DNA of 64,000 bases from DATKFM01 sp963810485 (GTDB lineage Bacteria; Pseudomonadota; Alphaproteobacteria; Dongiales; Dongiaceae), in NCBI GenBank assembly GCA_963810485.1, contig CAWENQ010000004.1, positions 992,001-1,056,000 on the forward strand. The letters are read 5' to 3'. A program made the position numbers and the translations under genes. Under the pieces are notes generated by a model. It did no database searches, was not told the origin of the DNA, and saw nothing but the letters and a program-made list of their open reading frames with translations. Of this stretch, positions 52,769 through 61,062 are shown piece after piece (positions within the stretch are counted from its first letter, which is position 1; each line of letters starts with the position of its first letter).

Positions 52769-53380
52769 TCAGCCGGCGTCCGGACGCGGCCGATAGGTCC
52801 AGAGCGACGCCGGCGGGAAGTTGCCGAAGGTGATGCCGAGACGCCGCGCCTGCAGACCGAGCCGGCGCGCCTGCAAAGGCGAGAACAAGGAATAGGTATA
52901 CTGTAGATAGCGGCCGCCGGCGCCTAGCGCGCCAAGCAGTGCGTCAAACAGCTGCTGCTGCGCGGTGGCGGAAAGCACGGCCATGGGGATGCCATTGATC
53001 ACGGTTCCGACCGAGCCGCGCCAGGACGGCGGGAGCAACTCGGGCAGCCGCGCCGCATCGCCGCTGACGACCCGGACATCCGGGAACTGGCGCCGCAGAT
53101 AGTCGGCAAGTTCCTCGTCGATTTCCACGACGATCAGGCGATCCGGCGCCACTCCGGCCTCCAGCAGGGCACGCGTGATGACGCCGGTCCCACCGCCGAT
53201 CTCCACCACCTTGGTCCGCGCGAGATCGGGTATGTGGCGTGCCACCAGACGCCCCAGCGATGCCGACGACGGCAGGGGCGAAAAAAGCTGCAGCGGATGA
53301 ACCAGGGCGCGGCGGAAGAACAGCCAGCGTCCACTGGCTTCGCGTTTTGCCGCCAGGAGCTCTTGCCACACATTTGTCAT
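52769..53380 (-). CDS. Class I SAM-dependent methyltransferase, phospholipid N-methyltransferase-like
   Basis: 203 residues. The SAM-binding motif I is VVEIGGGTGVITRALLEAG, and motif post-I ends VVEIDEELADYL. The N-terminal RWLFFRRALVHPLQLFSPLPSS and the C-terminal QYTYSLFSPLQARRLGL resemble PmtA-type enzymes that methylate phosphatidylethanolamine at the inner membrane; the related rRNA adenine dimethylases are an alternative. Its ATG overlaps the stop of the aminopeptidase gene (ATGA), with GGGGAGGAG upstream. It converges on ghrA with a 3-base gap. Confidence 0.8.
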   Translation of the reverse strand: MTNVWQELLAAKREASGRWLFFRRALVHPLQLFSPLPSSASLGRLVARHIPDLARTKVVEIGGGTGVITRALLEAGVAPDRLIVVEIDEELADYLRRQFPDVRVVSGDAARLPELLPPSWRGSVGTVINGIPMAVLSATAQQQLFDALLGALGAGGRYLQYTYSLFSPLQARRLGLQARRLGITFGNFPPASLWTYRPRPDAG

Positions 53381-54792
53381 CGGCTCCTCCCCTTCGCTAC
53401 CGCGCCGGCCGCCGCCTTTTCGGCGATCAGGGCATAGACGGCCCTGAGACCCATCGCCTCGCCACCCTTGGGACGGCCAGGGCGATTCGCCAGATTCCAG
53501 GCCATGAGATCGATATGGACCCAGGGAATGCCAGGTTCAACGAATTCCTGCAGGAACAGCGCGGCCGTGATGGCGCCGCCATAGCCGCCTTCGGAGACAT
53601 TGTTGATGTCGGCAACAGTGCTGTCGAGCTGACTGCGATAGCCCTTGTGCAGCGGCAGCCGCCAGAGCGGATCGTCCTGCGCCAGGCCGTGACGGAGCAG
53701 CGCTTCGGCCGTCGCATCGTCATTGCTGAACATCGCCGGCAGGTCGGTGCCCAGCGCCACCCGCGCCGCACCCGTCAGGGTGGCGAAATCGATCATCAGG
53801 GCAGGCTTCTCCGTCGAGGCTTCGGCCAGCGCATCGCTCAGGATCAACCGGCCTTCCGCATCGGTGTTCCCCACTTCGACGGTAAGGCCCTTGCGCGTCT
53901 GCAGCACATCGAGCGGCCGGAACGCATTGCCGGAAACGCTGTTCTCGACCGCCGGCACCAGCACCCGCAGGCGCAGCGGCAGGCGGGCCGCCATGATCAT
54001 CTGCGCCAGCGCCAGCACATGGGCGCCGCCGCCCATGTCTTTCTTCATCAGCAGCATGCCATTGGCGGGCTTCAGATCCAGGCCGCCGCTGTCGAAGCAC
54101 ACGCCCTTGCCGACCAGCGCGATCAGCGGGCCGCTATTGCCCCAGGCGATGTCGATCAGCCGCGGCGGCCGGCTGCTGGCGCGGCCGACGGCGTGGACCG
54201 ATGGATAGTTCTGCCGCAGCAATTGGTCGCCGACGATGGCGCTGAACTTGGCGCCGCCGCCGCGGGCGACCGTCTTCGCCGCATCCGCCAGTTCCTCCGG
54301 CCCCATATCGCCGGCCGGCGTGTTGATGAGATCGCGCACCAGGAAGATGCCGTCGGCGGTGCGGGTCACGGCGCCGCGGTCGGCGGATTTCGGCCACACC
54401 AGATGCGAGCGTTTGCGGGCCGACTTCTTGTAGCGGCTGAAGTTGTAGCCCGCGAGCGCCCAGCCCAGGGCTGCGCGCGTCGCGGCATCGGGCGAGAGTT
54501 CGGCATCGATGCGGTATACGCCTTCCGGCAGCGCCTGGCGTAGCGCGGCATAGGACCAGATATCGCGGTCGCCCTCGATTCCCAGGAGAACCACGCTGGG
54601 CCGGCCGCTTTTGTCGGGCAGCCAGATCACCGATCCCGGCTTGCCGCGGAAATCGCCGAGCGCCAGCCACTTCTTCGCGTTCGCGCCGATCCGCGCCGGA
54701 TTCTTCGCGAGAAATCGCGGCAGATCCCTCTCGGTCACGGGATAGACGCGAATGGCCGCCGGGCCGCCGCGATCGACGAAATGCACACGCAC
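53377..54792 (-). CDS. Leucyl aminopeptidase family protein (M17)
   Basis: 471 residues from GTG 54792 (GGGGAG about 11 bases upstream). The M17 catalytic core is intact: VGKGVCFDSGGLDLKP with the metal-binding Lys/Asp, MKKDMGGGA, and NTDAEGRLILSDAL (the PepA signature), then FATLTGAARVALG. The short divergent N-terminal domain is typical of the PepB-like alphaproteobacterial group. It cleaves N-terminal residues from peptides in the cytoplasm using two metal ions. Translationally coupled to the methyltransferase gene, an odd pairing. Confidence 0.93.
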   Translation of the reverse strand: MRVHFVDRGGPAAIRVYPVTERDLPRFLAKNPARIGANAKKWLALGDFRGKPGSVIWLPDKSGRPSVVLLGIEGDRDIWSYAALRQALPEGVYRIDAELSPDAATRAALGWALAGYNFSRYKKSARKRSHLVWPKSADRGAVTRTADGIFLVRDLINTPAGDMGPEELADAAKTVARGGGAKFSAIVGDQLLRQNYPSVHAVGRASSRPPRLIDIAWGNSGPLIALVGKGVCFDSGGLDLKPANGMLLMKKDMGGGAHVLALAQMIMAARLPLRLRVLVPAVENSVSGNAFRPLDVLQTRKGLTVEVGNTDAEGRLILSDALAEASTEKPALMIDFATLTGAARVALGTDLPAMFSNDDATAEALLRHGLAQDDPLWRLPLHKGYRSQLDSTVADINNVSEGGYGGAITAALFLQEFVEPGIPWVHIDLMAWNLANRPGRPKGGEAMGLRAVYALIAEKAAAGAVAKGRSR

Positions 54793-55007
54793 GCTGCCGC
54801 GAACTCCCCATCTTTGCCGTCGGCCGCGTTCCGGTGAATGTGCCGGATATTCTAGCTGCCGATAATCCGTGTTTCCCCTTGTTGGCAGCATGACCGGAAA
54901 ATGACAGAAAGCAAAGTCCAAAGCGGGACGCGGCGTAGCCACCTTGCCCGAGTGTCTGGTAGCTTGGCCGGCTTGGCGAATCGCCGGAACATCGAACAAG
55001 GATCATT

Positions 55008-55679
55008 ATGAGCGAATCGACGCTCTACATCGGAAACAAGAACTACTCCTCCTGGTCGTTGCGGCCGTGGCTTGCCTTGAAGCAGGCGGGCGCTGAATTC
55101 AAGGAAGTGATGATACCGCTGCACCGGCCGGAGACGGTGGAGCTGCTGCAACGACACACGCCATCGCAACGGGTGCCGGTTTTGACGCATGGCGAATTGA
55201 CGTTGTGGGAATCGCTGTCGATCTGCGAGTACGCCGCGGAATCATTTCCAGCGGCCCGGCTGTGGCCGCAGAATCGTGACGTGCGCGCAGTGGCGCGTTC
55301 GGTCGCCAATGAAATGCATGCTGCATTCGCCACATTGCGGACCTGGCTGCCCATGGATATCCGCAGCCGCCTCAAGATCCCGGGACGCATGGAAAAGGCG
55401 GCCGCCGACATCGCCCGCGTGACCCAAATCTGGCGCGACTGCCGGGAGAGGTATGGTGCTTCAGGCGCCAACGGGCCGGGGCCTTTCCTGTTCGGCGGGT
55501 TCACCATCGCCGATGCGATGTTCGCGCCAGTTACCACACGCTTCGTCACCTATGGCGTGCCGCTGGACGGCATCTGCGCCGGCTATGTCGCAGCCGTCAC
55601 CGCGCTGCCGGCCATGCAATCGTGGATTGCCGCCGCCGAGGCCGAGCCCTGGACGATCACCTACGATGTCAACAAGTGA
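55008..55679 (+). CDS. Glutathione S-transferase family protein
   Basis: 223 residues. The thioredoxin-like N-terminal domain begins LYIGNKNYSSWSLRPWLALKQAG with the SSWS catalytic serine region, then cis-Pro in QRVPVLTHG and the glutathione-binding ES pair in LWESLSICEYAAE. The helical C-terminal domain ends ITYDVNK. This is the Xi/beta-related bacterial group; the substrate is unknown. AAGGA precedes the ATG. The next gene starts inside its last codons. Confidence 0.9.
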   Translation: MSESTLYIGNKNYSSWSLRPWLALKQAGAEFKEVMIPLHRPETVELLQRHTPSQRVPVLTHGELTLWESLSICEYAAESFPAARLWPQNRDVRAVARSVANEMHAAFATLRTWLPMDIRSRLKIPGRMEKAAADIARVTQIWRDCRERYGASGANGPGPFLFGGFTIADAMFAPVTTRFVTYGVPLDGICAGYVAAVTALPAMQSWIAAAEAEPWTITYDVNK

Positions 55680-57369
55680 CATCGGCGGCATCGCGGCGGA
55701 TGGCGGGCCGGAGCGCCGGGCCCGCCGCAATTTCACCGGCTATCGGCAACTGATCTGGCCGACGCTGCTTTGGCTGGCGATGGCCGTGCCGGCGCTACTG
55801 GCGCGGCCGCCGCTGGTATCCGTGGAGTTGCCGTTGCACGCGGCACTTTGGTGGCTCTGGCAGAATCAGGAGGGTGTCTCCTATCTGCCGGCGTCGCCTG
55901 GTGAACTGCCGCCGCTGTTTACAACCCTTATGCTGACGGCTTGGCGTTTGTTCGGTGTCGAGGATTTCTGGGTCCGACTTTTGCCCGGGCTGTTTCTGCT
56001 GGCGGCGATCTGGGCGACGCGGCCGCTGGCGCGACTGATCTGGGGCGATGAAGAAGAAGCCCCCCGATACGCGCCGTTCATTCTCGCCGGCAGCGGCGGC
56101 ATCGCGGCCTATGCAGTCATGACGCTGCCCGAACTCTGCTTCCTGCCCTTCCATGTGCTGGCGCTCTGCGGTTTGGCTATCGCCTGGCGCGAGGGCAGGC
56201 GGCGCGGCTGGATTGTCGCCGGCGGTGCAGCCGGGTTGGGCATCGCGGCCGCCGGCCCGGTCGCGCTGCTGACGCTCTTGCCGATCGCCGTTCTCTTGCC
56301 CTGGATCGCGCCGAACCCCTGGACGGCGCTGCGGGGCCGGTGGTTTGCCGGCTGCGCCCTGGCGCTGGCGATTGCCGCCGTCATCGTCGCCATCATCTAT
56401 GGCTTAGTCGTCGGCGATAGCGGCTTTCGCGACAGCTGGCTGTGGCGTCTTCCAGCCTATACGCCGATCGATCGGGTCGGCGTGACCCGGCCGTTCTATT
56501 GGTACGCCGTCATCCTGCCGCTGGCGTTCTATCCCTGGCTCTGGTGGCGGGTCCTCTGGCGTGCGGCCCGGCGGGGGCGCGCACTGTTCGATCAGCCCGC
56601 GGGCCGCTTTTGCCTGCTCGCCGCCGCCAGCGGTGCTATCGTGGGAATCGCCAGCGGCTCGCCATCCTATGGTGTCCTTCCCGTGCTGCCGCCGCTGGCC
56701 GTGCTCGCGGCGCGGATCCTGGCAAGCCACGCAGGCCGGGCGAAGGACTTCCACGCCGCCATTCCCGGTCTGACCGCCTTGTTCGTCTGCCTGTTCTTCT
56801 TTCTGCTGAACATCGTGCCGGTGGCGCATCTCAATGCGCTCTGGCAGGACCTCTTCGCCGAGGATTTGCCGCTCTGGCTCGGCGGCATCAGTCTGGGATC
56901 GGGCATGCTGCTGTTGCTTGGCAGCTATGTCCTGACCTTGCTGACACTGCAAACCCTGCAGACGCGGCTGTTGCAGGTGGCGTTGCTGCCCGTGCTGCTG
57001 TCGGCGGCGGTCAACCTGGAGTTCAGGACGACGCTGCACAGCTATTTCGACCTGGAGCCCATCGCGGGCCAGATCCGGCAATTGGAGGAACGCGGCGCGC
57101 CTGTGGCGATCGCCGGCGGATATGACGGGGCTTTCGATTTTGCCGGCCGGCTGCCGCGGCCGCCCGTGGTGCTGACGGATCAGGCCGCGGCACTCGCCTG
57201 GGCAGAAGCAAATCCCCAGGGAGTCATCATCTCATTCTTCCAAGGCGGCATTCTGCGGTTGCCGAAGCGGCCGCTCTTCCTGGGAAATGCGGATGAATAC
57301 CGCGTCGCGGTGTGGCCCGCGCAAACGGTGGTCGAAACGAGAGGCGAGGTACTGGCGCTACGCTTTTGA
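55666..57369 (+). CDS. Polytopic membrane protein, glycosyltransferase family 39 (ArnT)-like
   Basis: 567 residues, about 11 predicted membrane segments from residue 30 to 450 and a periplasmic C-terminal region. The first loop carries SVELPLHAALWWLWQ, the place where GT39/ArnT enzymes have DE-type catalytic acidic residues; only a single Glu is seen, so activity is unproven. Relatives transfer sugars from polyprenyl phosphate to lipid A or proteins. The ATG overlaps the GST stop by 14 bases, implying co-translation. Confidence 0.7.
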   Translation: MSTSDIGGIAADGGPERRARRNFTGYRQLIWPTLLWLAMAVPALLARPPLVSVELPLHAALWWLWQNQEGVSYLPASPGELPPLFTTLMLTAWRLFGVEDFWVRLLPGLFLLAAIWATRPLARLIWGDEEEAPRYAPFILAGSGGIAAYAVMTLPELCFLPFHVLALCGLAIAWREGRRRGWIVAGGAAGLGIAAAGPVALLTLLPIAVLLPWIAPNPWTALRGRWFAGCALALAIAAVIVAIIYGLVVGDSGFRDSWLWRLPAYTPIDRVGVTRPFYWYAVILPLAFYPWLWWRVLWRAARRGRALFDQPAGRFCLLAAASGAIVGIASGSPSYGVLPVLPPLAVLAARILASHAGRAKDFHAAIPGLTALFVCLFFFLLNIVPVAHLNALWQDLFAEDLPLWLGGISLGSGMLLLLGSYVLTLLTLQTLQTRLLQVALLPVLLSAAVNLEFRTTLHSYFDLEPIAGQIRQLEERGAPVAIAGGYDGAFDFAGRLPRPPVVLTDQAAALAWAEANPQGVIISFFQGGILRLPKRPLFLGNADEYRVAVWPAQTVVETRGEVLALRF

Positions 57370-57379
57370 CCGCGGCAGG

Positions 57380-57940
57380 CTACCAGGTCCGTACCGGCCC
57401 GACATCCACATGGACGAAATCAGGCTTCGGATAGTAGCCGACGCCGCCGCGCCGGAGCGAAAGTGCCGCCTTGCGCAATTGCCGGAGGTTCCGGTCCGGC
57501 AGCCGGATGTCGATGGCCATGCCGCGCAGATGGAAGCTCTTGCGCGCGACGCCGCCGCTCGCCGATGCGAGCTGCGCGTTGGTCGCCGGCGAGCGATAGC
57601 CCGATATCACCTCGAAGGGCGCCTTGCTGCGCATCTTCAGCTTGAGGTCGTACAGTAGATCCACCAGCTGCGGATCGATGGGATGCACGTCCCCGGTGCG
57701 GAAGTCCCGCAGGTTCCGATCGATCTCCGCCAGGGCTTCCGGAATGTAGCTTCCGTCGACCCAATATGTGGACTTCAAACTCTCGCCGGTGTGAAGATTG
57801 GCAAGGCTTATCGAGCGCTTGCCACCGGTGATTGTCGCTGCCATCGACGCCGACGGCAGGAAGACGCATAGCGCCCCCAGCCCCAACCGCAACGCCGCAC
57901 GCCGATCAATGGTCGATTTCTCGACCGTCCGCTGATTCAT
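57380..57940 (-). CDS. DUF882 (YcbK-like, peptidase M15 fold) exported protein
   Basis: 186 residues. Tat signal DRRAALRLGLGALCVFLPSASMAA. The mature domain matches DUF882/YcbK, related to zinc D-Ala-D-Ala peptidases: EVISGYRSPATNAQL, SFHLRGMAIDIRL and the C-terminal DFVHVDVGPVRTW, which contain the zinc-binding His, Asp and His. It probably trims peptidoglycan peptides in the periplasm. AGGAGG precedes the ATG at 57940. It converges on the glycosyltransferase-like gene with a 10-base gap. Confidence 0.9.
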   Translation of the reverse strand: MNQRTVEKSTIDRRAALRLGLGALCVFLPSASMAATITGGKRSISLANLHTGESLKSTYWVDGSYIPEALAEIDRNLRDFRTGDVHPIDPQLVDLLYDLKLKMRSKAPFEVISGYRSPATNAQLASASGGVARKSFHLRGMAIDIRLPDRNLRQLRKAALSLRRGGVGYYPKPDFVHVDVGPVRTW

Positions 57941-58191
57941 GGCCCCTCCTGAATCCGCGGGCACTTGCGAAAAACGCTCGCTTGGCCCCCTGACAAAATC
58001 TCGCCACAATTCCAAACATGAAAGCGCGGCAACCTTAACGGATAGTAAATGCTTTCGAGAATTTTGCGCCTGAAGCGACGCTGGGGTGATGTTTACGATA
58101 GTTAATGATTTTCAGACCTAAAGACCGGGGAGGGGACCGTCAAGGAAAAATCCCGGGGCCATCGTCCTGTGGATAACAATTACACAAACGA
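57941..58191. other. Upstream region of the DUF882 gene
   Basis: About 250 bases with no gene seen. TTAACGGATAGTAAA at 58037-58051 is a near match to a CtrA box (second half TAAA instead of TTAA). Several short AT-rich stretches around 58090-58120 may be promoter elements of the minus-strand DUF882 gene. Confidence 0.35.
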
Positions 58192-58217
58192 AAATGGGGC
58201 GCCGTCGCGCCCCATTT
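58192..58217 (-). terminator. Rho-independent terminator of the MshEN–AAA ATPase gene
   Basis: AAATGGGGCGC (58192-58202) and GCGCCCCATTT (58207-58217) form a perfect 11-bp stem with a CGTC tetraloop 24 bases after the ATPase stop; in the minus-strand direction it is followed by a T. Confidence 0.85.
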
Positions 58218-58241
58218 CCCACAAACGATGAGCTGCCGGAT

Positions 58242-59699
58242 TTAGGCGGCCATCGATTGAGACTTTTGCGACCAATTGCCGTTGACGAACATGTTGCCGA
58301 GCGCGTCGAGCACAAGTTCGGGGCTGAAGGTCGTGGGAATGCCCAGATACTTGCAGGCCGCGATCACCTGATCGACGACGAAACGCGGCTGATAGCAGGC
58401 GAGCTGGAAGCCGTTGTTGGTCTGCAGCTCTTCGATGACGATCGACGGCACATCGTCGGGCAGCTCCACGCCGCGCTGCTGCGCGATCAGGCGGAAGATG
58501 CGGCGATATTCCTCGCGGGTCGGCGCCTTGATCTCCAGCTTGTAGGGAATACGGCGGAGGAAGGCGGGATCCATCAGATCCGAAGGCTCGAGGTTGGTCG
58601 AGAAGATGACGATCTCGTCGAACGGGATCATGAAGGTCTTGCCGGTATGCAGCTTCATGAAATCGACCCGGCTTTCCAGCGGCACGATCCAGCGGTTGAG
58701 CAGCTGGGCCGGGCTGACGAGCTGGCGGCCGAAGTCGTCGATCAGGAAGGTGCCGCCCAGCGCCTTGATATGCAGCGGCGCCTCATAGTACTTGGCGACG
58801 GGATCGTAGCGCAGATCCAGCATTTCCAGCGTCAATTCGCCGCCGGTGATCACCACCGGCCGCTTGCAGGCGACGTAACGGCGATCGAGCGATTCCTTGC
58901 GGATCGAATTGGACTCGTCTTCCTGCGAATTGGTCTGCACTGGCTTGTGCAGCGCGGGATCGAACACTTTGATAATCTGACCGTCCACTTCGATGGCCTG
59001 CGGCACATAGATGATATCGCCGTAAATGGCGCTGACGCGCTCGGCGATCGAAGTCTTGCCGTTGCCCGGCGGACCATAGAGCAGAACGGCGCGGCCGGAA
59101 TTCACGGCCGGGCCGATGCGGCGCAGGAACGTGTCATTGACGATGAGATCGCTGAATTTCTGCGACAGCGTATCGCGGTCGATACGCTCGTTGGTGATCT
59201 TCTGTCCCTGCACGCGATCCTGGAACTCGGCGAGGGGAATCGGCGCCACGCCGGAATAGCTGCATTGCTCCAGCGCCTCAACGGCCCAGCGGCGGCCCGT
59301 GTCGGTCAGGCCGTAGCGCAGCTCCATGATTGCCTTGCCGGTATTGCCCAGTGCCTCGACGAGCTTGCGGGTCGTCGCCATCTGAATGAGTTCGCGGATC
59401 ACATGGCCGGAAAGCCCGAGATCCTCGGCCAGGTCGGACGGCAGCTCGCGGCTGCCGACATACATGTCCTTGATCATCAGCTTCATGAGCTCGACGCCGT
59501 CGATGCCGGTGCCGTCGATCGTGCGCGGCGCTTCCGGCGCATCGTGCAGCACGGCCTCGAGCGTTTCATGGCTAACGGCCCGCATGGCAACGAGGATGTC
59601 GCCGAGGCGCCCGCCGGCGCGCGATTGGTACTCAACGGCGCGCTGCACGTCCTTTTGCGATACAAGGCCGCGCGCGATCAGAATGTCACCTAGCCGCAC
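58242..59699 (-). CDS. AAA+ ATPase with N-terminal MshEN (c-di-GMP-binding type) domain
   Basis: 485 residues. Residues 2-25 read RLGDILIARGLVSQKDVQRA and on to Gln25, matching the MshEN c-di-GMP motif RLGxxLxxxGLxxxxxLxxxLxxQ; a second RLGDILVAM at 31-39 follows. A helical linker leads to the AAA+ domain with Walker A GPPGNGKT (209-216) and Walker B FLIDDF (318-323), and sensor region VIFSTNLEP. In GspE/MshE the MshEN domain is attached to a secretion ATPase; here it is joined to a MoxR-like AAA+ module. GTG start at 59699 with GAGGAG 8 bases upstream. A perfect CtrA box lies 79 bases before the start. Role unknown. Confidence 0.88.
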   Translation of the reverse strand: MRLGDILIARGLVSQKDVQRAVEYQSRAGGRLGDILVAMRAVSHETLEAVLHDAPEAPRTIDGTGIDGVELMKLMIKDMYVGSRELPSDLAEDLGLSGHVIRELIQMATTRKLVEALGNTGKAIMELRYGLTDTGRRWAVEALEQCSYSGVAPIPLAEFQDRVQGQKITNERIDRDTLSQKFSDLIVNDTFLRRIGPAVNSGRAVLLYGPPGNGKTSIAERVSAIYGDIIYVPQAIEVDGQIIKVFDPALHKPVQTNSQEDESNSIRKESLDRRYVACKRPVVITGGELTLEMLDLRYDPVAKYYEAPLHIKALGGTFLIDDFGRQLVSPAQLLNRWIVPLESRVDFMKLHTGKTFMIPFDEIVIFSTNLEPSDLMDPAFLRRIPYKLEIKAPTREEYRRIFRLIAQQRGVELPDDVPSIVIEELQTNNGFQLACYQPRFVVDQVIAACKYLGIPTTFSPELVLDALGNMFVNGNWSQKSQSMAA

Positions 59700-59777
59700 C
59701 TTCGCTACTCCTCGTCAACGGGTTAACGATGCCGCCCGAAATTCAGCAGCTTTGCGAGGAGCATGCGCGCGAGGCGC

Positions 59778-59792
59778 TTAAAGTCGGGTTAA
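59778..59792. promoter_or_regulatory. Perfect CtrA-type box TTAA-N7-TTAA
   Basis: TTAAAGTCGGGTTAA fits the CtrA consensus exactly. It stands 79-93 bases upstream of the minus-strand MshEN–AAA ATPase start, a normal distance for a CtrA-controlled promoter. In the intergenic region 59700-59898 single GTTAAC motifs also occur at 59721 and 59873. Binding is inferred. Confidence 0.6.
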
Positions 59793-59898
59793 TTATTGAT
59801 TTCGGAATCGCCGTATTTTGTGCTGAAGGCGAGGAAATCGTAATGATTCATTGAGGATGACGCCGAGAGATGGTTAACGCCGCAGCGGCCGCGCCGCA

Positions 59899-60318
59899 TC
59901 AGGGCAGGGCGTTGCGGATCATGTATTCGGCGATCTCCTTCGGCTTGAGCTTGGCCGAAGCCTGCAGATCCGGTTCGCCCGCCAGGGCGCGCTGGACCAG
60001 CTTTGCCGAAGCGACATTCTGCACCTTGATGCGGAACAGGCCGCGGGCGCCGCGGATCTTCGGGTAGTAGTTGGGATCGATTTCCTTTTCCTTGCCGGCC
60101 AGGCGGGCGATCAGCTCTGCCTCTTCCGCGCTGCCGGCCTTTTCCTTCTTGATCAGCACCCAGTCACCGACGCCGGCATAGGTTTCCGCGTTCATCGCCT
60201 CGACGGCCGCTTCGGCGGTATCCTCGCCGACGCCGATCTTGTAGATGTTCTTGCTCAAGCCGACATCGCCGGCCCATTCCTGGACGGTCTTGCTGCTGGC
60301 CACGAATATCGTCGGCAT
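59899..60318 (-). CDS. Conserved hypothetical protein
   Basis: 139 residues starting PTIFVASSKTVQEWAGDVGLSKNIYKIGVG; AAAGGAC lies before the ATG. It is soluble, without membrane segments or signal peptide; Lys and Glu are frequent (KKEKAGSAEEAEL) in the middle and the end is KPKEIAEYMIRNALP. I recognise no family. Secondary structure looks mixed alpha/beta. It sits alone between the ATPase gene and the TetR gene, all minus strand. Confidence 0.8.
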   Translation of the reverse strand: MPTIFVASSKTVQEWAGDVGLSKNIYKIGVGEDTAEAAVEAMNAETYAGVGDWVLIKKEKAGSAEEAELIARLAGKEKEIDPNYYPKIRGARGLFRIKVQNVASAKLVQRALAGEPDLQASAKLKPKEIAEYMIRNALP

Positions 60319-60430
60319 CCGGCTGTCCTTTGTTGAACGATCCGGCATCTGCGGCCGGAAATTGCGCTGTCGAAACAAGCAAAGCCTAGGAGGGCTCCAA
60401 ATACAAGGCCCAGGCCCGCGCAGACGAGGC

Positions 60431-61003
60431 TCATTTCACTTTTGCAACCAGCCGCTTTGCCGCCGCGGCGGCCGCTTCGGCATAGCGCCGGTCGCCGCTG
60501 ATCACCAGCATCACCATCGCTCCCTCGAGCAGCAGCATTAGTTGTGCTGCGGTCTCGGGAGATCCTAGAGCCGAGGCTAGCCTGCTTTCGACGGCCTCCT
60601 TGTGCTTGCGGGCGATCAGCCGCGCCGGATGGCCGCGCAGGTCGGCGAGTTCCATGGCGATGCGCGTGAAGCCGGCGCCGGCCCAGCGCGGCATTGCCGC
60701 CCAGTTCGCCATTTCAGCGAACAACCGGTCAATTGCCGCCGGCAAAGGCCCGGCGAGCGTTTGGGCCCAGCGCTCAATTGCCGCCTGGGCATGCTCATGC
60801 TGCCGCTGCAGCACTGCGCCGATCAGCGCGTCCTTGCTGTCGAAATGGCTGTACAGGGTCCGCTTCGTGATGCCGGCCGCCTTGGCGATGTCCTCGACGC
60901 CAACGCGGGAATACCCGCGCCGGAAAAACAGCGTGTAAGCGCTCCCCAGAATCTTCTCGCGTGTGACTTCGGCGGTCCGGCGCATCCGGAAAAGTAGACT
61001 CAT
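60431..61003 (-). CDS. TetR-family transcriptional regulator
   Basis: 190 residues. The helix-turn-helix is clear: ILGSAYTLFFRRGYSRVGVEDIAKAAGITKRTLYSHFDSKDALIG. The C-terminal ligand domain resembles the TetR_C groups sensing small molecules. The start at 61003 (MSLLFRMRR) or at 60985 (MRRTAEV) is uncertain; both have weak ribosome-binding sites. It is divergent from the enolase-superfamily gene with only 59 bases between starts, so it probably controls that gene. Confidence 0.9.
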   Translation of the reverse strand: MSLLFRMRRTAEVTREKILGSAYTLFFRRGYSRVGVEDIAKAAGITKRTLYSHFDSKDALIGAVLQRQHEHAQAAIERWAQTLAGPLPAAIDRLFAEMANWAAMPRWAGAGFTRIAMELADLRGHPARLIARKHKEAVESRLASALGSPETAAQLMLLLEGAMVMLVISGDRRYAEAAAAAAKRLVAKVK

Positions 61004-61062
61004 GAGTGAATAGGCGGGGAATTGGAACTCAGCGAGTATGCGTGCGCAAGGGAGTTCATGCC

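Noticed and set aside
58037..58051. CtrA-like box TTAA-N7-TAAA upstream of the DUF882 gene
   Set aside because: One half has a mismatch, so it does not reach the standard of the two perfect sites.
60379..60430. Small gap examined for a tRNA
   Set aside because: No cloverleaf or TTCGA-type T-loop sequence; no tRNA was found anywhere in the window.
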